Shown piece after piece: positions 59,980 through 64,000 of a DNA stretch of 64,000 nt (positions within the stretch are counted from its first letter, which is position 1; each line of letters begins with the position of its first letter). The notes beneath the pieces were generated by a model. It saw only the letters and a program-made list of their open reading frames with translations, made no database searches and was not told where the DNA came from. Source of the stretch: Bradyrhizobium erythrophlei (GTDB taxonomy: Bacteria; Pseudomonadota; Alphaproteobacteria; Rhizobiales; Xanthobacteraceae); assembly GCF_900129425.1 (NCBI RefSeq), contig NZ_LT670817.1:4216001-4280000 (forward strand), written 5' to 3'. Made by a program: the position numbers and the translations under genes.

Positions 59980-60016
59980 CTTGAATACTAAAGTGCTACA
60001 GACTATAGTATTCAAG
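59980..60016. promoter_or_regulatory. operator-like perfect inverted repeat
   Basis: cttgaatacta (59980-59990) and tagtattcaag (60006-60016) are exact inverted copies separated by 15 bases, lying between the divergent XRE and PrtN-like genes. This is a strong candidate XRE-binding site. Confidence 0.7.
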
Positions 60017-60036
60017 CCCGATTTAGCAGGGGAAGT

Positions 60037-60387
60037 GTGGTGCGCAAGATCAAGACAGAACGCGGCGAGTTCGGAAGCACCCTATTCTTCTTGATGGGGC
60101 AGTACGGCAGCAGAGCAGTGATCCCGGCGGATGAGGTCCGGCGGGATTATTTCTCGCACCTCGCGTTGATGAAGTTTCTCCGCAAGTGCGATAACGGCGA
60201 GATCGCGTTGCCGCTGATGCGGGCTGAGAAGAGTCAGCAGAGCGCGCGAGGTGTCTACATCCAAGACCTCGCGACCTACATTGACAATCAGCGGGCTGCT
60301 GCTCTGAGCGTGATGGCGAAACAGGATCCTTGGTACGACTACAGTACGACTGGCGCCCATACGAGAACCTATCTTGCTGAAAAATAA
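60037..60387 (+). CDS. PrtN-like (pyocin-activator family) protein
   Basis: 116 residues from a GTG (60037 or 60040) behind aggggaa. The core STLFFLMGQYGSRAVIPADE then VRRDYFSHLALMKFLRKCDN, GEIALPLMRAEKSQQSARGV and YIQDLATYIDNQRAAA matches the PrtN family, named for the activator of pyocin genes in Pseudomonas and common in phage-like islands of Rhizobiales. The C-terminus (KQDPWYDYSTTGAHTRTYLA) is an extension. Divergent from the XRE gene across the palindrome. Confidence 0.75.
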   Translation: MVRKIKTERGEFGSTLFFLMGQYGSRAVIPADEVRRDYFSHLALMKFLRKCDNGEIALPLMRAEKSQQSARGVYIQDLATYIDNQRAAALSVMAKQDPWYDYSTTGAHTRTYLAEK

Positions 60388-61415
60388 CAAATATTTCTCT
60401 TGCAGCATCCGGTCTATCTGTGGACCCTGCCGATGTTCCACTGCAACGGCTGGTGCTTTCCGTGGACCGTGGCGGCGGCCGCCGGCGTTAACGTTTGCCT
60501 GCGCAAAGTCGATCCCGGCAGGATTTTCGAATTGATCAGGAAGCACGGCGTCACCCACATGGCCGGCGCGCCGATCGTCTACAACACCCTGATCCACGCG
60601 CCGGATGCGCCGAACAGCAAAACCGCGCGGCCCGTGGTCGGATTGATCGCCGGCGCAGCACCGCCGGTGGCGGTGCTGGAAGGCGCCGAAAACATCGGGA
60701 TCAAGCTGACGCATGTCTATGGCCTGACCGAAGTCTATGGCCCGGCATCCGTCTGCGCGGAGCAGCCGGGCTGGGACGAGTTGCCCGCCGACCAGCGCGC
60801 GCAGCTCAAGCGCCGGCAGGGCGTGCCCTACCCGCTGCAGGAAGCCGTCACCGTGATCGATCCCGAAACCATGCACGAGGTACCGCGCGACGGCGAGACC
60901 ATCGGCGAAGTCATGTTCCGCGGCAACATCGTCATGAAGGGTTATCTCAAGAACGAGAAAGCCACCCGAGAAGCCTTTGCCGGCGGCTGGTTTCACACCG
61001 GCGACCTCGGTGTGCTCGACGAGCACGGCTATGTCATCATCAAGGACCGTTCCAAGGACATCATCATCTCCGGCGGCGAGAACATCAGCTCGGTCGAGGT
61101 CGAAGACGTTCTCTACAAACATCCGGCAGTGCTGTTTGCGGCCGTCGTGGCAAAACCCGACGGCAAATGGGGCGAGGTACCCTGCGCCTTCATCGAATTG
61201 AAGGACAATGCACGCGCGACCGAAGCCGAGATCATCGCGTTCTGCCGCGGCCACATGCCGGGGTTCAAGACTCCGAAGGCCGTGGTGTTCGGACCGATAC
61301 CGAAAACATCGACCGGCAAGATCCAGAAGTTCATGCTGCGCGATCAGGCCAATTCGGCCAAGGCGATATCGGCCTGAGTGGACGCTGTGGGCGCGCATCG
61401 CCGCTCGGGCAAAGC

Positions 61416-62744
61416 CTACCTGGCGGCGTTAGCAACCTTCTGCTCGGATGTCACCTTGACCTTTCCGCCCTCCTGCAAGCTGGTCGGCGGACTGAGCACG
61501 ATGCTTTCACCGCCGCGCAGGCCATCGCTGAGTTCGATGGTGGAACCAAAGTCGCGGTAGACCGTCACCGGCTGCATGTGGACGCTCTTGTCCTCATTGA
61601 TGACCGCGACCCGAAGTCCCTGCTGATTGAACATCAATGCTTCGGCCGGGACGACGACGTTTGGATGTTCCCGGGGAATGGCAAAGGACACGTTGACGAA
61701 TAGTCCGGCGCGCAGGATATGCGCGGCGTTGTCGACATCGACTTCAACCGAAAGCGTCCGCGACGACGACAACAACGCGCCCGCGCTGCGCGCCACCTTG
61801 CCGGCGAACGTTCGACCGGGAAGCTCGGACACTTGGACTTTCGCGTCCAGCCCCTCGCGCATGGCGATCGCCAGGCTCTGGGGTACGTGAACGGACACGC
61901 GCAGGACGTCATCGCGAACCATCGTGAACATCGGCGTGCCGCCCCCGGTATCGGCATTGACGAGGTCGCCGACGTCGACGTTGCGCACGGTCACGACACC
62001 GTCGAACGGGGCCCGGACACTTTCGAACTCGGTTAGCGTGCGCAGCCGGTTCACCGTTGCCTGCTGAGCCTCAATATTCGCTTCGGCGACTTTTACGCCA
62101 GCCTTGGCATTCGCGACATTGGCCTGCTGGGTCGAAACGTTGGCCTGCTGGTTGTCGTGATTTTGGTAGGTATCAAATCCCTTCTTCACGAGATCGTCCG
62201 ACCGGGCAAAGGTGAGGTTTCCGAGTTTGAGGTTGGCCTCGGCCAGACTTACTTGCGCGACCGCCTGCCCGAGGGCGGCCTGGACCTGACCGAGCTGCGC
62301 CACCGCCTGGTCGAGCTGGCGATCAAGATCCGGGGAAGCGATCCGGACGAGTACGTCGCCCTGTTTGACGATGCTCCCGATATCGACCTTGCGTTCCGCG
62401 ACGTAGCCGGTGGCGCGGGCGAAGACGTTTGCGCGGTCGAAGGCGTAGGTCTCGCCCGGCAACGTGGTCTCGACCGGTTCGGCCAAGAGTTTTGTGGTCA
62501 CGGCGCGCACCGCCGGAACAAAGTCGATCGCGTCTCGCTGGGTTGCTTCGGCGGCGGCATTGGTTTGCCAATGGCCATAGGCGCCGAAGGCCAGAACGCC
62601 GGCGGCGATGAGCAGAACAACCGCCAGCAGCCGGTTCGATGGCGGCGGAGATGGTACCGCCGATGGCCCAGGGTGATGGCCCGCTTGATGTGGCGTCGGC
62701 GCTTCCTCTGCTCGTTGCACGCGTTCTCCCCCAATAGCAGTCAT
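61416..62744 (-). CDS. RND efflux periplasmic adaptor (HlyD/AcrA family)
   Basis: 442 residues from the ATG at 62744, overlapping the permease stop by four bases (ATGA). One N-terminal span (LLAVVLLIAAGVLAFGAYGH), the lipoyl half-motifs (ATGYVAERKVDIGSIVKQGD and FESVRAPFDGVVTVRNVDVG), a long coiled-coil hairpin between them, and the beta-barrel end (ALLSSSRTLSVEVDVDNAAH) are all present. It bridges the inner-membrane pump and an outer-membrane channel not seen here. A longer frame to 63140 is an antisense-like extension and is rejected. Confidence 0.92.
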   Translation of the reverse strand: MTAIGGERVQRAEEAPTPHQAGHHPGPSAVPSPPPSNRLLAVVLLIAAGVLAFGAYGHWQTNAAAEATQRDAIDFVPAVRAVTTKLLAEPVETTLPGETYAFDRANVFARATGYVAERKVDIGSIVKQGDVLVRIASPDLDRQLDQAVAQLGQVQAALGQAVAQVSLAEANLKLGNLTFARSDDLVKKGFDTYQNHDNQQANVSTQQANVANAKAGVKVAEANIEAQQATVNRLRTLTEFESVRAPFDGVVTVRNVDVGDLVNADTGGGTPMFTMVRDDVLRVSVHVPQSLAIAMREGLDAKVQVSELPGRTFAGKVARSAGALLSSSRTLSVEVDVDNAAHILRAGLFVNVSFAIPREHPNVVVPAEALMFNQQGLRVAVINEDKSVHMQPVTVYRDFGSTIELSDGLRGGESIVLSPPTSLQEGGKVKVTSEQKVANAAR

Positions 62745-64000
62745 ACGTAGTCCTTCAGCGGCTCGGCTTTGCCGGTTCGCAAAGTGGAATAAAGAAACGG
62801 CACGAACAGCAGCGTCGAACAGGTTCCGACCAGGATGCCGCCGAGCACGGCTCGCGCCAGCGCCGCGTTTTGCTCGCTGCCTTCGCCGAGGCCGAGCGCC
62901 ATCGGGATCAGACCGACGAACATCGCGGCCGCCGTCATCAGCACCGGCCGCAACCGGGTTTCTCCGGCCTTCATCGCAGCTTCCGCGGCACTGCAGCCGG
63001 TCTCTTCGCGATACTCGCGTGCGAATGTCACCAGAAGAATGGAGTTCGCGCTGGCGACGCCCACGCTCATGATCGCGCCGAACAACGAGGGAATCGAAAA
63101 CGTCGTTTGCGTCACAAACAGGCTCATCACGATGCCGCAAAACGCCAGCGGCAGCGCCGCCAGCACGACGAACGGATCACCCCAGGTCTGAAAGTTCACC
63201 GCCATCAGCAGGTAAACCGCGATCATCGCGATCGCGAGGCCCATCCCGATGTTCTGGAAGGCGCTGTGCATGTCGGCGATCTGACCGAGCACCGAGATCC
63301 GGTCGGGCACCGGCAGATTCTTCTGCTCATCCTGCATGATCTTTTCGATTTCGCTGCTTACCGAGCCAAGGTCGCGATCCTGTACGCTGGCGAAGACATC
63401 GTATTTCGGCTGGGTGTTCACGTGATTGACGACCGTCTGCTCCGACTGCCGGCGGAGCTTGGCGATGTTGTTGAACAGCGTGACCACATTCGACTGGCTG
63501 GCGTCGCCCGGGTTCGCCGCAGCCGAAACGAACAGCGGGGTATTCCCGACATCCGTCAGCGAATTGTTGCGATATTCGGGCGTTTGAACCCAAAGCTGAT
63601 AGGGAATGCCGCTCTTGGGATCGGCCCAGAAATTTGGCGTCACCTGAAAGCTGCCGGCCAGCGAGATATTGAGCGTGTTGGCGATCTGCTGCTCGGTCAG
63701 GCCGATTTCACCCGCCATCTGACGATCGACATCGGCAAAGAATTCCGGAGCATCGGTGATCTGCTGGATATGAACGTCGACCGCGCCGCGCACGTCGCGT
63801 AGCCGCCGCTCGATGTGCTTTGCGACTTCGAGATCCTTGCCGGCATTGCGGCCCGTCACCTGGACATCGATCGGCGTCAGCGTGCCGAAATCAAGGATCT
63901 GGGTGATGATGTCGGAAGGCTGAAAATAAAATATCGTGTCCGGGTATGTTTCGCGCAATACCTTGCGCAGCGTCTTGCGGTACGAGTCGGTCGGAGCATG
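62741..64000 (-). CDS. RND efflux permease, C-terminal part (runs off the window)
   Basis: The frame is open from the window edge; 419 residues are visible. It contains the second periplasmic docking/pore region (RETYPDTIFYFQPSDIITQI, DAPEFFADVDRQMAGEIGLT) and the C-terminal six-span bundle (LAIAMIAVYLLMAVNFQTWG, FGAIMSVGVASANSILLVTF, MTAAAMFVGLIPMALGLGEG). The N-terminal half lies beyond 64000. It belongs to the AcrB/MdtB-like HAE family; substrates unknown. Confidence 0.9.
   Translation of the reverse strand, partial: HAPTDSYRKTLRKVLRETYPDTIFYFQPSDIITQILDFGTLTPIDVQVTGRNAGKDLEVAKHIERRLRDVRGAVDVHIQQITDAPEFFADVDRQMAGEIGLTEQQIANTLNISLAGSFQVTPNFWADPKSGIPYQLWVQTPEYRNNSLTDVGNTPLFVSAAANPGDASQSNVVTLFNNIAKLRRQSEQTVVNHVNTQPKYDVFASVQDRDLGSVSSEIEKIMQDEQKNLPVPDRISVLGQIADMHSAFQNIGMGLAIAMIAVYLLMAVNFQTWGDPFVVLAALPLAFCGIVMSLFVTQTTFSIPSLFGAIMSVGVASANSILLVTFAREYREETGCSAAEAAMKAGETRLRPVLMTAAAMFVGLIPMALGLGEGSEQNAALARAVLGGILVGTCSTLLFVPFLYSTLRTGKAEPLKDYV

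Larger units (their letters stand above)
58336..60397. mobile_element. inserted island carrying DUF262, XRE and PrtN-like genes
   Basis: The boundaries follow from where synthetase homology stops (after NILA, about 58335) and restarts (QHPVYLW, about 60398). Inside are three foreign genes in two divergent units and AT-richer DNA than the flanks. No integrase, terminal repeats or target duplication are evident, so the mode of insertion is unknown. Confidence 0.65.
58288..61377 (+). pseudogene. second acyl-CoA synthetase copy, 5'-deleted and interrupted by an island
   Basis: Just after the first synthetase's stop, 58285-58335 repeats internal synthetase sequence (THHSRRLLNAVSNILA; compare THHRGAYLNAVSNILA). 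This is followed by about 2 kb of foreign DNA, and the gene then resumes at 60398 with QHPVYLWTLPMFHCNGWCFP and runs to 61377 with the YGLTEVYGPA, GWFHTGDLG and TSTGKIQKF motifs. The N-terminal roughly 200 residues are gone, apparently by recombination at gtgaccca between the two tandem copies. About 12 bases are missing at the island junction. Confidence 0.8.

Noticed and set aside
62745..63140. 5' extension of the RND adaptor frame
   Set aside because: It overlaps the permease gene out of frame and lacks a signal or membrane anchor; the ATG at 62744, coupled to the permease stop, is the start.
1..64000. tRNA, rRNA or CRISPR array
   Set aside because: I looked for cloverleaf-like segments with CCA-adjacent stems and for regularly spaced short repeats and saw none; a tRNAscan-SE or CRISPR-finder run would settle it.

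Overview
The window is high-GC DNA from an alphaproteobacterium, most likely Bradyrhizobium or a close relative. This rests on many short conserved proteins I recognise from that group, an alphaproteobacterial LexA box (GAAC-N7-GAAC), and the transporter and catabolic families present. It is an accessory-rich stretch: several ordinary operons are separated by insertion-sequence copies, IS fragments, frameshifted genes and gene remnants.

Region by region. (1) 1-12.6 kb: repair-linked and small regulatory genes. These are a secreted thermonuclease, DNA polymerase IV (dinB) facing a FAN1-like nuclease fused to a DnaQ-type exonuclease across a LexA box, a membrane metallophosphoesterase, an IS21 remnant, an NmrA-type reductase with a DoxX-like protein and a LysR regulator, an SRAP (HMCES/YedK-type) protein, and an alpha/beta hydrolase with a second LysR regulator. 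(2) 12.7-25.5 kb: a class III cyclase, a lipoprotein, a hybrid sensor kinase, then a run of very small genes and decayed fragments (SRAP, zinc-knuckle, pentapeptide-repeat, DUF1330, GNAT). (3) 25.5-27.3 kb: a frameshifted IS copy abutting the 3' end of a group II intron, and fragments of another IS. (4) 27.3-36.1 kb: a coherent cluster. On the minus strand it has a TauT/NitT-type ABC transporter whose binding protein carries a NosL-like tail, a Crp-family regulator and a DUF971 protein. On the plus strand it has a ferredoxin-NADP reductase, an AprA-like flavoprotein, a two-cluster ferredoxin and a HEAT-repeat protein. Related palindromic elements precede the two plus-strand units. (5) 36.4-42.5 kb: a carboxylate-metabolism cluster (FAH-family hydrolase, ketopantoate-reductase-like protein, succinyl/malate-CoA ligase) ending in a transporter gene destroyed by an intact IS copy and a frameshift. 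(6) 44.3-50.1 kb: a five-gene minus-strand operon resembling a proton-driven stator (MotA/ZorA-like and MotB/ZorB-like proteins) plus a VWA-like protein, a multi-span coiled-coil protein and a secreted thermonuclease. (7) 50.2-53.1 kb: an IS fragment, an IS1111-group element with a long non-coding right end, and a DUF3883 protein. (8) 53.7-64 kb: a TRAP transporter with an acyl-CoA synthetase, a second synthetase copy interrupted by a roughly 2-kb DUF262/XRE/PrtN-like island, and an RND efflux pair running off the window.

The best candidates for undescribed biology are the stator-like operon at 44.8-50.1 kb, the AprA-like/ferredoxin/HEAT/NosL-fusion cluster at 27.3-36.1 kb, and the small DUF262-XRE-PrtN island at 58.3-60.4 kb. 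All functional statements are by recognition of sequence motifs; no database search was possible.
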